From AP-15 sp963790875 (GTDB taxonomy: Bacteria; Pseudomonadota; Alphaproteobacteria; ATCC43930; CGMCC-115725), in NCBI GenBank assembly GCA_963790875.1, contig CAWBQT010000003.1, positions 806,001-870,000 on the forward strand: a stretch of 64,000 nt of DNA, written 5' to 3'. This document shows positions 27,451-36,592 of the stretch, one piece after another. The position numbers were made by a program, and so were the translations under genes. Below the pieces are notes generated by a model. It was not told the DNA's origin. It saw nothing but the letters and a program-made list of their open reading frames with translations, and did not search any database. Position 1 is the first letter of the stretch. The number at the start of each line of letters is the position of its first letter.

Positions 27451-28179
27451 ATGCCTTCGATCGCGGACCAGCATGTGGTTGTCCTTGGCGGGACGTCGGG
27501 CTTCGGCTTCGCCACCGCGAAGGCGGCGCTGGCGGAGGGTGCGAAGGTCACCATCGCTTCCCGATCGGCCGAGAAATTGCGGGCGGCGCTCATTCGGCTC
27601 GGCAATGCCGCCAGCGGCGAATGCGTCGATGTCACCGACAAGCCGGAGCTGGAGCGGTTCTTTGCCGGCCTCGGCCCGTTCGATCACCTCGCTTTGACGG
27701 TCGGCGATCCGCTGCTCAACAAGCCGATCATGGAGCTGACCGACGACGAGGCTCGGTCGGCCTTCGAGGTGCGGTTCTGGGGCCAGTTCAACGCGGTCCG
27801 CGTGGCCTACCCGCATATCAGCAGATCGGGCTCGATCACCCTCGTTTCCGGCCTCGCCGGGCAGAGGGCGAGCCCGGGGCGAGGCATCTACGCCGGGGTG
27901 CTCGGCGGGATCGAGGGCATGGTCAAGAGCTTCGCCGCCGAGCTGCGGCCGGTTAGGGTCAACGGGGTGTGCGCCGGCGCGGTCGACACCGAGCTTTGGC
28001 ACCGATTGCCCGAGGCCAAGAGGCTGGCGATGTTCGAACGCATCGGCGCCCGCCTGCCGGTCGGCCGGGTCGGGAAGCCAGAGGACATCGCGGAAGCCTA
28101 TCTCTATCTGATGAAGACTGGCTTCAGCACCGGCGAGACGATCGTCGTCGACGGCGGTGCGCTGCAGGCACCGCCGTAA
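27451..28179 (+). CDS. SDR-family oxidoreductase lacking the YxxxK lysine
   Basis: 242 aa. The N-terminal Rossmann motif is GGTSGFGFATAKAALAEGAK, with the NADP-type IASRSAEKL. The catalytic Ser region is LVSGLAGQRASPGRG. Where classical SDRs have Tyr-x-x-x-Lys, this protein has YAGVLGG, so the Lys is replaced by Leu. The usual PG motif after the core (here VCAGAVDTELW) and a C-terminal GETIVVDGGALQ are present. Similar YxxxK-less SDRs exist and some remain active, but the function is unknown. Its 3' end and downstream DNA are duplicated at 40571-40820. Confidence 0.85.
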   Translation: MPSIADQHVVVLGGTSGFGFATAKAALAEGAKVTIASRSAEKLRAALIRLGNAASGECVDVTDKPELERFFAGLGPFDHLALTVGDPLLNKPIMELTDDEARSAFEVRFWGQFNAVRVAYPHISRSGSITLVSGLAGQRASPGRGIYAGVLGGIEGMVKSFAAELRPVRVNGVCAGAVDTELWHRLPEAKRLAMFERIGARLPVGRVGKPEDIAEAYLYLMKTGFSTGETIVVDGGALQAPP

Positions 28180-28365
28180 CCCGGATGCGGCGATCGACTG
28201 GCGATGCGGCATGTCGGCGGACGATCGCCTAGCCGCGGAGCGTGCAAACACGTCTATAGACGTCCAGCCACATCTACTATTTAGTCGTGGGTGGGTTCGT
28301 GGGTAAGATGCCATAATTGAACAGTAACACATTAATATATCTATATAAAATAGATACAAGTGGCG
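28111..28365 (+). repeat. Left copy of a ~250-bp duplicated block (51-bp perfect core)
   Basis: It begins in the last 23 codons of the SDR gene and extends into an AT-rich tail (TATATCTATATAAAATAG). Bases 28256-28306 are identical to 40713-40763. The flanks are about 85-90% alike, and within the SDR part 61 of 69 bases match. The left core is preceded by a 14-bp palindrome, ACGTCTATAGACGT, at 28250-28263. It contains the G-rich pair GTGGGTGGG and GTGGGTAA, reminiscent of sequences just upstream of P4-type integrase genes. Confidence 0.75.
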
Positions 28366-28404
28366 GAAGGTGTCCCCCTAACCGCCCGCTGCTCTTGAAA
28401 TGCG

Positions 28405-28433
28405 AAAGCGCCATGCTCCCCTCATGGCGCTTT
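28405..28433. terminator. Bidirectional rho-independent terminator
   Basis: A perfect 11-bp stem, AAAGCGCCATG / CATGGCGCTTT, with a 7-nt loop. The plus strand continues CCTTTT and the minus strand starts with an A-rich stem. It lies between the SDR gene (plus) and the convergent secreted-protein remnant (minus), as expected for a shared terminator. Confidence 0.75.
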
Positions 28434-28602
28434 CCTTTTACCGGATCGCAAGTCAAAGGGCCTGGGGAGCGTTTGAGCTGACACCCAATGCAGCCGAGAC
28501 AGCGTGGACGCATAAAGTTGCTGTACAGTTTTTGCGCGCAGGCTGGTTGCCCCGATGGCGATTCGCCCTATGCCGGCGCTCCCCAGTTGAGCCGCCGCAG
28601 GG

Positions 28603-29153
28603 TTAAGGCGGCAAGGGAAAGAAATGCAGGTTGCCACTGAACGAAATGATGGTGTCGGGCTGCGCCGCACTCGGTTCCTCCGATGAGGTGAAGGTGCCGA
28701 CCCCGCTGGCACCAGCGTATCTGCCGGTCGAATGGGCGCCGTCGACGACATAGGCTGCGGTAAGCGCCGTCGGCGCACGGCCGGCGGCGACCGGGCAATC
28801 CTGACCTTCGATGTCGAGAATGAGCGTTCCCGGATTGCCGGCCGGCGTGCGAATCGAGAAGCTGCCTTCGACCCGGGGCAGGCTTCGGCGGCGTCGCTCG
28901 CTGTCGATGGCGGATAGATCGTCCAGCTGGCCTCGAAGGTGTATGGGCCGATCGGACCGCTGCCGAAGAAGGTCCGCGCCGCGCCGGTGCCCTTGACCGT
29001 CTCGACGCAATTATGACCGGCGATACATGCCGAGAAAGCCGTGCCCTGGCCCCAGGCTTCGACCCAGCCGCCCCCGGCGTTGACCAAAGCGCGCGCACTC
29101 CCGGCCGCAATCAAGATCAATGCTGCGGCCAGGATCGCCGTTTTCGCTCTCAT
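28603..29153 (-). pseudogene. Secreted protein of unknown function, frameshifted
   Basis: The first frame has a signal peptide (TAILAAALILIAAGSARA) followed by VNAGGGWVEAWGQGTAFSAC, HNCVETVKGTG and PIGPYTFEASWTIYPPS. Near 28885 the frame changes and continues as PRVEGSFSIRTPAGNPGTLI, LDIEGQDCPVAAGRAP and TIISFSGNLHFFPLPP to a stop at 28603. The restored product would be about 180 residues, beta-rich, with four cysteines. No known family is recognised. Confidence 0.6.
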
Positions 29154-29228
29154 CGCTATCCTTCCTCGAACTTTCGGAGAGCCATAGTCTGAGGTGGACC
29201 CCGAACGTGCGACAGCCGGAGCCGCTTC

Positions 29229-30284
29229 TTAAGGTGTAGCCCTACCGGTTTCGATATCGGCTCCGATCGTGGTCATTGCGCTGGCTGGCGCGGCGATTTT
29301 AGCTTTGACTTGATCAATATCAAATCCCTTGTTGTTGGCGGTGGCGCCTGTGGGTATGTGGGCGAAGGCGAGCATTTCCCCGCCTTCCGAGCTCGCTCGG
29401 GAAGCGGGGGAAGCGCAGCCGGTCGGCAACGCCGATCGTCCACATATCCACAGGCCTTCCTGATACATTTGCCGCGGCGTCCGATAACCGAGGCTCTGGT
29501 GCTGGCGCTCCTCATTGTAGAAGTCGAGCCAGGCGCCAATACCCGCCCTGGCCTCGGCAACACTCGTATAGGCGTGGAGGTAGACCTCCTCGTATTTGAG
29601 GCTGCGCCACAGCCGCTCGACGAAGATGTTGTCCATGCAGCGGCCCTTGCCGTCCATGCTGATCGTGATCCCATGGTCCTTCAGCGTGCTGGTGAAGTCC
29701 TCGCTGGTGAACTGACTGCCTTGATCGGTGTTGAAGATCTCGGGCTGGCCATAGCGGGCGAGTGCTTCCTCGAGCGCCTCGACGCAAAAATCGGCGCCGA
29801 GGGTGTTGGACAGCCGCCACGCCAGCACCGCTCGGCTCGCCCAATCCATGATGACCACCAGGTAGAGAAAGCCCTTGGCCATCGGGATGTAAGTGACGTC
29901 TGAGCACCACACCTGATTGGCCCGCTCGATCGCGAGACCGCCGAGCAAGTAGGGGTAGATCCGGTGCGCTGCCGCCGGCTTGCTGGTGTTCGGGCGCTGG
30001 TAGATCGCAACCAACCCCAGCAGTCGCATCAGGCGCTGGACTCGTTTGCGGTTCACCACATGGCCTTGGGTCGCCAGCCACGCCGCCATGCGGCGCGAGC
30101 CGTAATAGGGCCGAGCCAGATACTGCCGGTCGATCAGCGCCATGATCGCGAGATCCTCGGCGCTGACCTCGGCCGGCTTCCGGTAGACCGCTGAGCGCGG
30201 CACCGCCAGCAACCGGCATTGCTGCGATACCGGCAGCTCCTGGTTCTCGCGCTCGACCATGGCGCGTCGTTCCGCTCGGTTCAT
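29229..30284 (-). CDS. IS3-family transposase OrfB (DDE integrase domain)
   Basis: 351 aa. It has an HTH_21 region (RPYYGSRRMAAWLATQGHVV) and an rve-type catalytic core: first Asp in VWCSDVTYIPMAKGFLYLVV, second Asp in FNTDQGSQFTSEDF, and Glu in YNEERQHQSLGYRTPRQMY, preceded by FVERLWRSLKYEEVYL. The long tail (MLAFAHIPTGATANNKGFDI) is a known variant in rhizobial relatives. It overlaps OrfA by 4 nt. A full transposase would need frameshifting from OrfA. Confidence 0.93.
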   Translation of the reverse strand: MNRAERRAMVERENQELPVSQQCRLLAVPRSAVYRKPAEVSAEDLAIMALIDRQYLARPYYGSRRMAAWLATQGHVVNRKRVQRLMRLLGLVAIYQRPNTSKPAAAHRIYPYLLGGLAIERANQVWCSDVTYIPMAKGFLYLVVIMDWASRAVLAWRLSNTLGADFCVEALEEALARYGQPEIFNTDQGSQFTSEDFTSTLKDHGITISMDGKGRCMDNIFVERLWRSLKYEEVYLHAYTSVAEARAGIGAWLDFYNEERQHQSLGYRTPRQMYQEGLWICGRSALPTGCASPASRASSEGGEMLAFAHIPTGATANNKGFDIDQVKAKIAAPASAMTTIGADIETGRATP

Positions 30285-30586
30285 TTGCCGAGCTTTCGTG
30301 CCAAAAAATCGTTTTCGACCTTCAGCTGACCGATCTGCCGGTACAGAAGGTCAACCTGCGCCTCGTTGACCGTCCCCTCCGCCGCCGTGTTGCCGGCCTC
30401 GAAAACACTCGCCGCGCCGTCCAGCAGCTGCTTCTTCCAGTTGTAGATCTGGTTCGGATGAACCCCGAACTGGCTCGCCAGCTCGGCCACCGTCCGGTCA
30501 CCCTTGACCGCCGCCAGCGCCACCTTTGCCTTGAACGCCGAGTTGTGCTTCTTGCGTGTCCCTTTCATGTCCTGCTCCCGCGCCAT
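30281..30586 (-). CDS. IS3-family transposase OrfA
   Basis: 101 aa. It has an HTH_Tnp_1 domain (RKKHNSAFKAKVALAAVKGD, then VAELASQFGVHPNQIYNWKK) followed by a leucine-rich coiled coil (LYRQIGQLKVENDFLARKLG) for dimerisation with OrfB. An internal ATG at 30568 (MKGTRKKH) has a better placed GGAGCAGG site and may be the true start. Confidence 0.9.
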   Translation of the reverse strand: MAREQDMKGTRKKHNSAFKAKVALAAVKGDRTVAELASQFGVHPNQIYNWKKQLLDGAASVFEAGNTAAEGTVNEAQVDLLYRQIGQLKVENDFLARKLGK

Positions 30587-30835
30587 CGGCGCTTTCTAGG
30601 GGCAGGGCTCCACCTTAGCCAACTGTCTCATTTTCGGGGTCCAGCTAGTCTCAGGAGCCCCGCTAAGCCCCACTCTCAAAACAGCGTCTGAGCGTGATGG
30701 GAAACTTTTTTGATGAAAATGATCCCTCGGTATGAAGGGCGAGCCGTGGAGACCGAGCGAGCACCTAGGGCTTGATCGTTATCGTCGCTCGGTTTCGCTA
30801 GGTCTGCTTGAGGACCTGAATTTGTAGTCGATGTG

Positions 30836-32446
30836 TCAAGTTTGCGGGGCGAGTTTGGCATCGGCGAGCCATGCGGCGATGCGGGTGTCGAGGGTGTCGA
30901 AGGCCTGTCTGAGGAGGTTTTTGGCGGCGTGATGATCGGGGAGGCTGGCAGCGAGAGCGGGGCGGAAGAGGCGATTGTCGGCTCGGGTGAAGAAGAGGGC
31001 GGTTCGGAATCCGGCATCGGTGACGCGATAGCGATGAGTGCGTGGGATACGTTCGATGATGCCGTGGAGGCGCAGGCGGCGCAGTTGGTAGGTGATCGCT
31101 CCTGGCCGGCTGGCGTCGGGTGAGCGGCCGGCGAGTTCGGCGAGGTGCGGACGCAGATCGGCGGCACGGAAGCCGTCGGCGAGCAGGCGAAAGAGGATGA
31201 TTGCGTGCCACAGGGGATGGACCAGCGGGTCGGCAAAGCGCAAGCCGGAGGCTCGCTGACCATTGACCGCGATGGGGCTGTTGATTTTCTGGAAGCTGTC
31301 CTCGGCGAGAATACAATCATGGCTGACGCGCTCGACCTCGAGCAGGCGGCGGTTGGCGGCAAAGCCGATCTCGCGCAGCTTGGGCAGGTTGGCCAAGCGC
31401 TTGCCGATGCGGAAGTCGTAAGTGTTGTTGATGGTGGTCTCGGTGCGCAGGGCTCGCCCTTCCTTGTGATATTGCTTGATGCGCGCAGACTTGTAGTAGA
31501 CGTGCAGAGATGGTGTGACGCCGTGGGTCAGAATGCGGGTGCGGAAGCGTCCCGGAGTTGCGCGGGTAATCTTCCGATTGAAGATGAGCTGGACCTCTTC
31601 TGGGCGGCCGAGGTCGAGATTTTCGCGGATCACCTGCTCGAAGAACATGCGGCCGTGCACCGGGCGATCGAGCACCTGGGTCAATGAGAACTCGGCCTGC
31701 AGGATTGAGATCTCGTAGCGATAGCCGGCCTTGCGGTCGGCGGGAGTGAAGGGGTGCGGCAGCTGGGCCAGCCATTTGCGCAGGAGCGCGTCGATCTTCT
31801 CGGCGGACAAGCCGTCGCAGATCTGTTGTAGCCGCCGCGGATCGGCGCAGCTCTGGACGCCGTTGTCGAGCGCCTGGAAGGCGATGCCCTCGCGGGTCAG
31901 CTGGCGCTTGGCGTATTCGTGCCCGTTCAGGCACAGCTTGGCGGTGTAAGGAAAGTAGGTGCAGAACTTGAGAAAGAACGGACCGAAGTCGCGGTCCATT
32001 GCATAGATATAGTAGTGGTTCACCATTGCCGTGGACTTGACGATCCACGGGTAGGGCCGGCCGGTGCGGGGGCTGTGCCGCTTCTCAGTGCGGAAGACCG
32101 GCGTCTTTTCCTGGGCCTTGCCGATGAAGACGATGCCTTCCTCGGCCGCGAAGCTGCGCAGCCGCTCGGCCATCACATCATCCTTGCGCTGGCCTTTGTG
32201 AAACAGCACCAGAGGAACCTCATGCTGCGCGATGAAACGGTCCAGCGCTGCGACAAACTGCCGGCTCATCGGGTTCATCAGCGCGGAGGAAGCTAGCGGC
32301 TGCCCGCGATGCACCCGGAAGAAATTCACCGCTCCATTGGTGCTCTGCAGCCTCGGCACATAGACGTTGAGATACATCCGGTCGATCCCCTCGACCGCCA
32401 GCCTCACGTGATTGCCGAGAAGTTCGGCCACGCTGTGTGCTATCAT
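30836..32446 (-). CDS. Large protein of unknown function, possible mobile-element gene
   Basis: 536 aa with normal composition and no frame damage. I do not recognise a named family. Regions visible are an N-terminal block with VPLVLFHKGQRKDDVMAERL (possibly nucleotide- or nuclease-like), a middle block with FLKFCTYFPYTAKLCLNGHE and NTYDFRIGKRLANLP, and a C-terminal part ARPGAITYQLRRLRLHGIIE-like (positions ~455-500) that resembles a winged-helix domain (YQLRRLRLHGIIERIPRTHR, YRVTDAGFRTAL). It lies directly beside the IS3 element, on the same strand, with about 250 bp of noncoding DNA on the left. I have an impression, without a search, that similar proteins are dispersed in rhizobial genomes, which would fit a mobile gene. 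Confidence 0.6.
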   Translation of the reverse strand: MIAHSVAELLGNHVRLAVEGIDRMYLNVYVPRLQSTNGAVNFFRVHRGQPLASSALMNPMSRQFVAALDRFIAQHEVPLVLFHKGQRKDDVMAERLRSFAAEEGIVFIGKAQEKTPVFRTEKRHSPRTGRPYPWIVKSTAMVNHYYIYAMDRDFGPFFLKFCTYFPYTAKLCLNGHEYAKRQLTREGIAFQALDNGVQSCADPRRLQQICDGLSAEKIDALLRKWLAQLPHPFTPADRKAGYRYEISILQAEFSLTQVLDRPVHGRMFFEQVIRENLDLGRPEEVQLIFNRKITRATPGRFRTRILTHGVTPSLHVYYKSARIKQYHKEGRALRTETTINNTYDFRIGKRLANLPKLREIGFAANRRLLEVERVSHDCILAEDSFQKINSPIAVNGQRASGLRFADPLVHPLWHAIILFRLLADGFRAADLRPHLAELAGRSPDASRPGAITYQLRRLRLHGIIERIPRTHRYRVTDAGFRTALFFTRADNRLFRPALAASLPDHHAAKNLLRQAFDTLDTRIAAWLADAKLAPQT

Positions 32447-33123
32447 TCCCCCGGCTCCGGTCGTGCGGTTTTGCCCTCTCGAGGGCGTCTAGGCCGTTGA
32501 TCGGTCCCAGTGAGACTGGTTTATACCAGAGCTCGTCATGAACCGGCGATCGGAGCCACCGAGACATGCCTCGTCGGTCTGAGGCGCAGCCTCGTTAGGT
32601 CTTTTAGCTCCCTGACACGCTAGCCATGGACTAGCCGGGCGCCAGGAACTCGGTGTCGGACGCGGTTCGGCCATTCTTTACCTCGCTGCCCCTCGGCCCA
32701 TGACGACATCCCAGCTGTGCTATCCACCGGTATTAACGATTCTGACCCTACTCAAATAATCTAAAGAAGATGGTGGCCTGAAATACGGTTAGGATCAGTT
32801 AAGAGGCGCCCTTTCCGCATAGCCTCGGTCGAAACTGTTTGTGTGGCTCCCGGGGCGGTTGCAGCGAACGCTTTCCTGAATGCGGGCCGACCTAGATCGA
32901 ATGGCGGGTCTTGCCATCGACATGCTGCGAGAGATGGGTTTGACCCCTGCCTTTGACCAGGGTCACCCCTACCGCGCCGGTCAACCTTATCTCGCCGTCG
33001 CTGGCGCATGCCAATCGGAACACCACGTCTTCGCTTCGCTTCGACGGCACAAGATCGCTTTCGCCGGGCGGGCGTAGTACGGTCGCCGCGCAGGACACCC
33101 GACAAATCAAGGAGATTGGCGAC
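32447..33123. other. Noncoding stretch upstream of the amidohydrolase gene
   Basis: No protein-like frame is recognised on either strand. It should hold the promoter of the 536-aa gene (minus) and of the amidohydrolase gene (plus). An AAGGAG ribosome site at about 33111-33116 serves the latter. Confidence 0.35.
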
Positions 33124-34221
33124 ATGGCCATCGCTGGGGAAATGCTGACGAGCGCCTTGAGCGGCCTCGCTTTTGTCGGCTGCGCGCTGACGAGCGCGGC
33201 GGCCGCGGCGCCGGTGGGTCCGGGGCCAGGATCGGGGCCGGCCTCGGGACGGCGGCGCGAGGTTGCGGTCAACGGCAGGCGGGTCAGGACCGTCGACGTC
33301 CACGCCCATTGCATCGTGCCTGAGGCCGCCGCGGTGATCGGCCACCCGCTGGAGGCGCCGGGGCTCCTATGGTCGAACCTCGGCGACCGCATCGCCGAGA
33401 TGGATGCGGAGGGCATCGATATCGAGGCGCTCAGCGTCAATCCCTACTGGTATCGCACCGGACGCGACGCGGCAGCCGAGCTGATCAGGATCCAGAACGA
33501 GAAGCTTGCGGAGTTCTGCGCCAACACCCCGGACCGCTTCGTGGCCTTTGCGACGGTCGCCCTACAGCACCCACAGCTCGCGGTCGAGCAGCTCGAGCAT
33601 GCGGTCAAGACGCTGGGGCTGCGCGGCTTGTCGGTCGGCGGCAGCGTCGCTGGGCAAGAGCTTGCCGATCCGAAATTCCACCCGGTCTGGGCCAAGGCCG
33701 AAGAGCTTGGCACCCTGATATTCATGCACCCGCTGGGCACCCGGGAATTGGAGCCCAGCGGCCGGCTCGCCGGCAGCGGGCTCCTGACCAACACGATCGG
33801 CAACCCGCTCGAAACCACGATCGCGTTGTCGCATCTGATCTTCGAAGGCACCTTGGACCGGTTTCCGGGGCTCAAGATCTGCGCCGCCCATGGCGGCGGT
33901 TTCCTGCCGTCCTATGCCAACCGTTCGGACGCGGTGATCACGACCTTCCCGAACCGGGTCGGCCCATTGCCCAAGAAAAAGCCGACCGAATATCTTAAGA
34001 ACGGACAGCTTTATTTCGATTCGATCATGTTCACGGCCGAAGCGATGCGCCACCTGATCGCCGAGACCGGCGTTGGCCAAGTCATGATCGGCACCGATTA
34101 TCCGTTCCCATGGAACCGCGTGCCAATCGATCACGTCCTATCGATCCCCGGCCTCTCCGATGACGACAAGATCGCGATCCTGGGCGGCACCGCCGCAAAG
34201 CTCCTTGGACTGGAGAATTGA
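33124..34221 (+). CDS. Amidohydrolase family protein (ACMSD-like metal-dependent hydrolase)
   Basis: 365 aa. The start at 33124 has AAGGAG 8-10 nt upstream and opens a signal-like N-terminus (LSGLAFVGCALTSAAAAAP), so the protein may be exported. The TIM-barrel metal-binding marks are HxH in VDVHAHC, a His in IFMHPLG, a His in CAAHGGGFLPSY and the Asp in VMIGTDYPFPW. This arrangement is typical of the Amidohydro_2 family that includes aminocarboxymuconate semialdehyde decarboxylase and related decarboxylases. The substrate is unknown. A signal peptide on this family is unusual and the start could be a little downstream. Confidence 0.87.
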   Translation: MAIAGEMLTSALSGLAFVGCALTSAAAAAPVGPGPGSGPASGRRREVAVNGRRVRTVDVHAHCIVPEAAAVIGHPLEAPGLLWSNLGDRIAEMDAEGIDIEALSVNPYWYRTGRDAAAELIRIQNEKLAEFCANTPDRFVAFATVALQHPQLAVEQLEHAVKTLGLRGLSVGGSVAGQELADPKFHPVWAKAEELGTLIFMHPLGTRELEPSGRLAGSGLLTNTIGNPLETTIALSHLIFEGTLDRFPGLKICAAHGGGFLPSYANRSDAVITTFPNRVGPLPKKKPTEYLKNGQLYFDSIMFTAEAMRHLIAETGVGQVMIGTDYPFPWNRVPIDHVLSIPGLSDDDKIAILGGTAAKLLGLEN

Positions 34222-34362
34222 TCGACCAAGAATTTTGCCGCACCAAACCGGCCGTCGTCCGTCCCGCAATGACAGTGCTTTCCGTGTGATGGCCTGGCCG
34301 AGCCGCGGCGCGACCGACACCGCCTGCTGTCGGTCCTCAGGCCCGCCGGAGACCTGACCATT

Positions 34363-35148
34363 GTGAGCGAATCCTCCGTCGCTCCGGCTGAGGCGCCGCG
34401 CGGGGAGCGGATCGCCAAATTTCTGGCGCGCGCCGGGATGTGCTCGCGCCGCGACGCCGAGCGGTGGATCGCGGAGGGCCGGGTGTCGGTCGACGGCACG
34501 CGGCTGACGACGCCCGCGATGACGGTGACGCCGGCGAGCCAGATCCGGGTCGACGGCAAGCCGGTCGAGCTGCCCGATCGGCCGCGGCTGTGGCGCTATC
34601 ACAAGCCCGCCGGGCTCGTCACCACACACCGCGACGAAAAGGGCCGACCGACTGTCTTTGCCGCCCTGCCCAAAGGCTTGCCGCGGCTGATTTCGGTCGG
34701 GCGCCTCGACCTCACCGCCGAGGGGTTGCTGCTGTTGACGAACGACGGCGGCCTCGCCCGCCGGCTTGAATTGCCGGCAACCGGCTGGCTGCGCCGCTAC
34801 AAGGTCCGCGTGCACGGCAGCGTCGACGCCGCCCAGCTCGCCGCGCTCGCCGACGGCATCGCCGTCGGCGGCATTGCCTACGGCCCGATTCGGGCGACCC
34901 TGGAACGCGTTCAAGGCAGCAATGCGTGGATCGCGATGGCGTTCGCCGAAGGTAAGAACCGCGAAGTGCGGCGCGTTCTCGAACGGCTGAGCCTGGAGGT
35001 GACGCGGCTGATCCGCCTGTCTTACGGGCCGTTCCAGCTCGGCAATCTGCCGCGCGGTGCGGTTGCCGAGGTGCCGCAAAAGGCGCTCGCCGAGCAGCTC
35101 GGCATGGCGGCGCCGCGCTGGGCCGAGCATGCGCATCGTCGCCGGTAG
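34363..35148 (+). CDS. rluB: 23S rRNA pseudouridine synthase, RluB-like
   Basis: 261 aa. An N-terminal S4 RNA-binding domain (RIAKFLARAGMCSRRDAERW) is followed by the RsuA/RluB catalytic domain with YHKPAGLVTTHRD and the catalytic Asp motif SVGRLDLTAEGLLLLTNDGG. The late motif GKNREVRRVLE is typical. It converts a uridine of large-subunit rRNA to pseudouridine. The end overlaps rsmD by 20 bp, a gene order common in alphaproteobacteria. The start is GTG. Whether it is RluB or a related RsuA-family enzyme rests on this order and on overall similarity. Confidence 0.9.
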   Translation: MSESSVAPAEAPRGERIAKFLARAGMCSRRDAERWIAEGRVSVDGTRLTTPAMTVTPASQIRVDGKPVELPDRPRLWRYHKPAGLVTTHRDEKGRPTVFAALPKGLPRLISVGRLDLTAEGLLLLTNDGGLARRLELPATGWLRRYKVRVHGSVDAAQLAALADGIAVGGIAYGPIRATLERVQGSNAWIAMAFAEGKNREVRRVLERLSLEVTRLIRLSYGPFQLGNLPRGAVAEVPQKALAEQLGMAAPRWAEHAHRRR

Positions 35149-35710
35149 CCATCGCGGAAAGCGTCTCTTGGCACCGCCGGGGTCGGCCGTACGCCCGACC
35201 GGCGATCGCGTGCGCGAAGCCCTGTTCAACATCCTCTCGCATGGCCGCTTCGCGGCCGACGGCAATCCGTTGGCCGCGGCCGCCGTGCTCGACGCCTTTG
35301 CCGGGACCGGCGCCTTCGGGCTCGAAGCGTTGTCGCGCGGCGCGGCAGAAGCGGTCTTTATCGAGCGCGACAGCGCTGCGCTCGCGGCGCTGCGCCGTAA
35401 CGTCGGGGCGTTGGGCGAAACGGCGCGGGCCCTGATCGTCCCGGGCGACGCCACCCGCCCGCCGCGCGGCGAACGGGCCTGTGCCGTTGCCTTCCTCGAT
35501 CCGCCCTATGGCAGCGGGCTCGCCGCACCCGCCCTGGCGGCGCTTGCCGCCGCCGGGTGGATCGCCGTAGACGCACTCGCCATCGTCGAGATCGCGGCGC
35601 GTGAAAGCCTGGCGCCGCACGAAGGCTTTGCGGTTCTCGACGAAAGGGTCTATGGCGCCGCGCGGCTCGTGTTTCTCGCCCGCGGTGCCGCTATCGGAGG
35701 ATCGACATGA
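35129..35710 (+). CDS. rsmD: 16S rRNA (guanine(966)-N(2))-methyltransferase RsmD
   Basis: 193 aa. The start at 35129 (MRIVAGSHRGKRL) is the family's normal beginning. The substrate-binding SRPT-like motif reads VRPTGDRVREALFNIL, then the SAM-binding loop VLDAFAGTGAFGLEALSRGA and the catalytic motif AFLDPPYGSG. It methylates G966 of 16S rRNA within the assembled 30S subunit. It overlaps rluB (20 bp) upstream and the aldo/keto reductase gene downstream (ATGA). Confidence 0.93.
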   Translation: MRIVAGSHRGKRLLAPPGSAVRPTGDRVREALFNILSHGRFAADGNPLAAAAVLDAFAGTGAFGLEALSRGAAEAVFIERDSAALAALRRNVGALGETARALIVPGDATRPPRGERACAVAFLDPPYGSGLAAPALAALAAAGWIAVDALAIVEIAARESLAPHEGFAVLDERVYGAARLVFLARGAAIGGST

Positions 35711-36552
35711 CGCAGGGATTGCGGCACGTGACGTTGCCGGGCGGCGAGCGGGTGCCGGCGCTCGGTCAGGGCACTTGGCACATGGGCGATGACAGGCGCC
35801 GGGCAGCGGCCGAGACGGCGGCGGTCCGGCTCGGCATAGAGCTCGGCATGACCTTGATCGACACCGCCGAGATGTACGGCTCTGGCGGCGCCGAAGAGAT
35901 CGTGCGCGAGGCCGCGGCGGGCCGCCGCGACGAGCTTTTCATCGTCTCCAAGGTCCTGCCCCACAACGCCTCGCGAGCCGGGACGATCGCCGCCTGCGAA
36001 CGCAGCCTGAAGCGCCTCGGCACCGACCGCATCGACCTCTATCTGTTGCATTGGCGCGGCTCGCTGCCTCTCGCCGAGACGTTGGAAGGGTTTTCCCGCC
36101 TCGAACGCGACGGCAAAATCCGCCATCATGGGGTCAGCAATTTTGAACGGCGCGACATCGAGGAATGGACGGCCTTGGCCGGCGGCGAAGCGGTAGCGGC
36201 TGACCAGGTGCTGTACAACCTGGCGACCCGCGGCATCGAGTGGGACCTCGCGCCCTGGTGCCGCGAGCGCGGCATCCCGATCATGGCCTACACCCCGCTC
36301 GGCCATGGCCGGATGTTGGCAAACCCGACGCTGGCCGAGGTTGCCCGCCGTCACGCCGCCACTCCGGCGCAGGTGGCGCTAGCTTGGCTCCTCTGCCGGG
36401 ACGGCATGATCGTCATCCCGAAAGCTTCCCACGCCGAGCATGTGCGCGAGAATCGCGGCGCCCTCGACCTCGCGCTCTCGGCCGAGGATCTCGCAGCGGT
36501 CGATCGGGCCTTTCCGCCGCCGCAGCGCAAAAGCGCGCTCGGGATCGGCTGA
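35707..36552 (+). CDS. Aldo/keto reductase
   Basis: 281 aa. The catalytic tetrad is visible: Asp and Tyr in LIDTAEMYGSGGAEEIV, Lys in FIVSKVLPHNAS, His in LYLLHWRGS. A late MAYTPLGHGRML and VALAWLLCRDGMIVIPKASH fit the AKR family. It is translationally coupled to rsmD (ATGA overlap). The substrate is unknown. Confidence 0.9.
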   Translation: MTQGLRHVTLPGGERVPALGQGTWHMGDDRRRAAAETAAVRLGIELGMTLIDTAEMYGSGGAEEIVREAAAGRRDELFIVSKVLPHNASRAGTIAACERSLKRLGTDRIDLYLLHWRGSLPLAETLEGFSRLERDGKIRHHGVSNFERRDIEEWTALAGGEAVAADQVLYNLATRGIEWDLAPWCRERGIPIMAYTPLGHGRMLANPTLAEVARRHAATPAQVALAWLLCRDGMIVIPKASHAEHVRENRGALDLALSAEDLAAVDRAFPPPQRKSALGIG

Positions 36553-36592
36553 ACCGCCGCCGGCAAGACCGCGGTCGCGCCGCATTTGTCGC

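Larger units (their letters stand above)
29195..30643 (-). mobile_element. IS3-family insertion sequence
   Basis: A two-ORF IS3-type element of about 1.45 kb. The terminal inverted repeats start TGGACCCCGAA at both ends, and 20 of the first 25 positions match (left end from 29195, right end reverse complement from 30643). The bases immediately outside (AGG and GCT) are not a direct repeat, so the original target duplication has been lost or the element was rearranged after insertion. It lies 40 bp upstream of the broken secreted-protein gene. Confidence 0.88.

Noticed and set aside
27241..28359. 372-codon minus-strand frame opposite the SDR gene
   Set aside because: Antisense of a well-supported SDR gene. 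It survives because of high GC bias at third codon positions.
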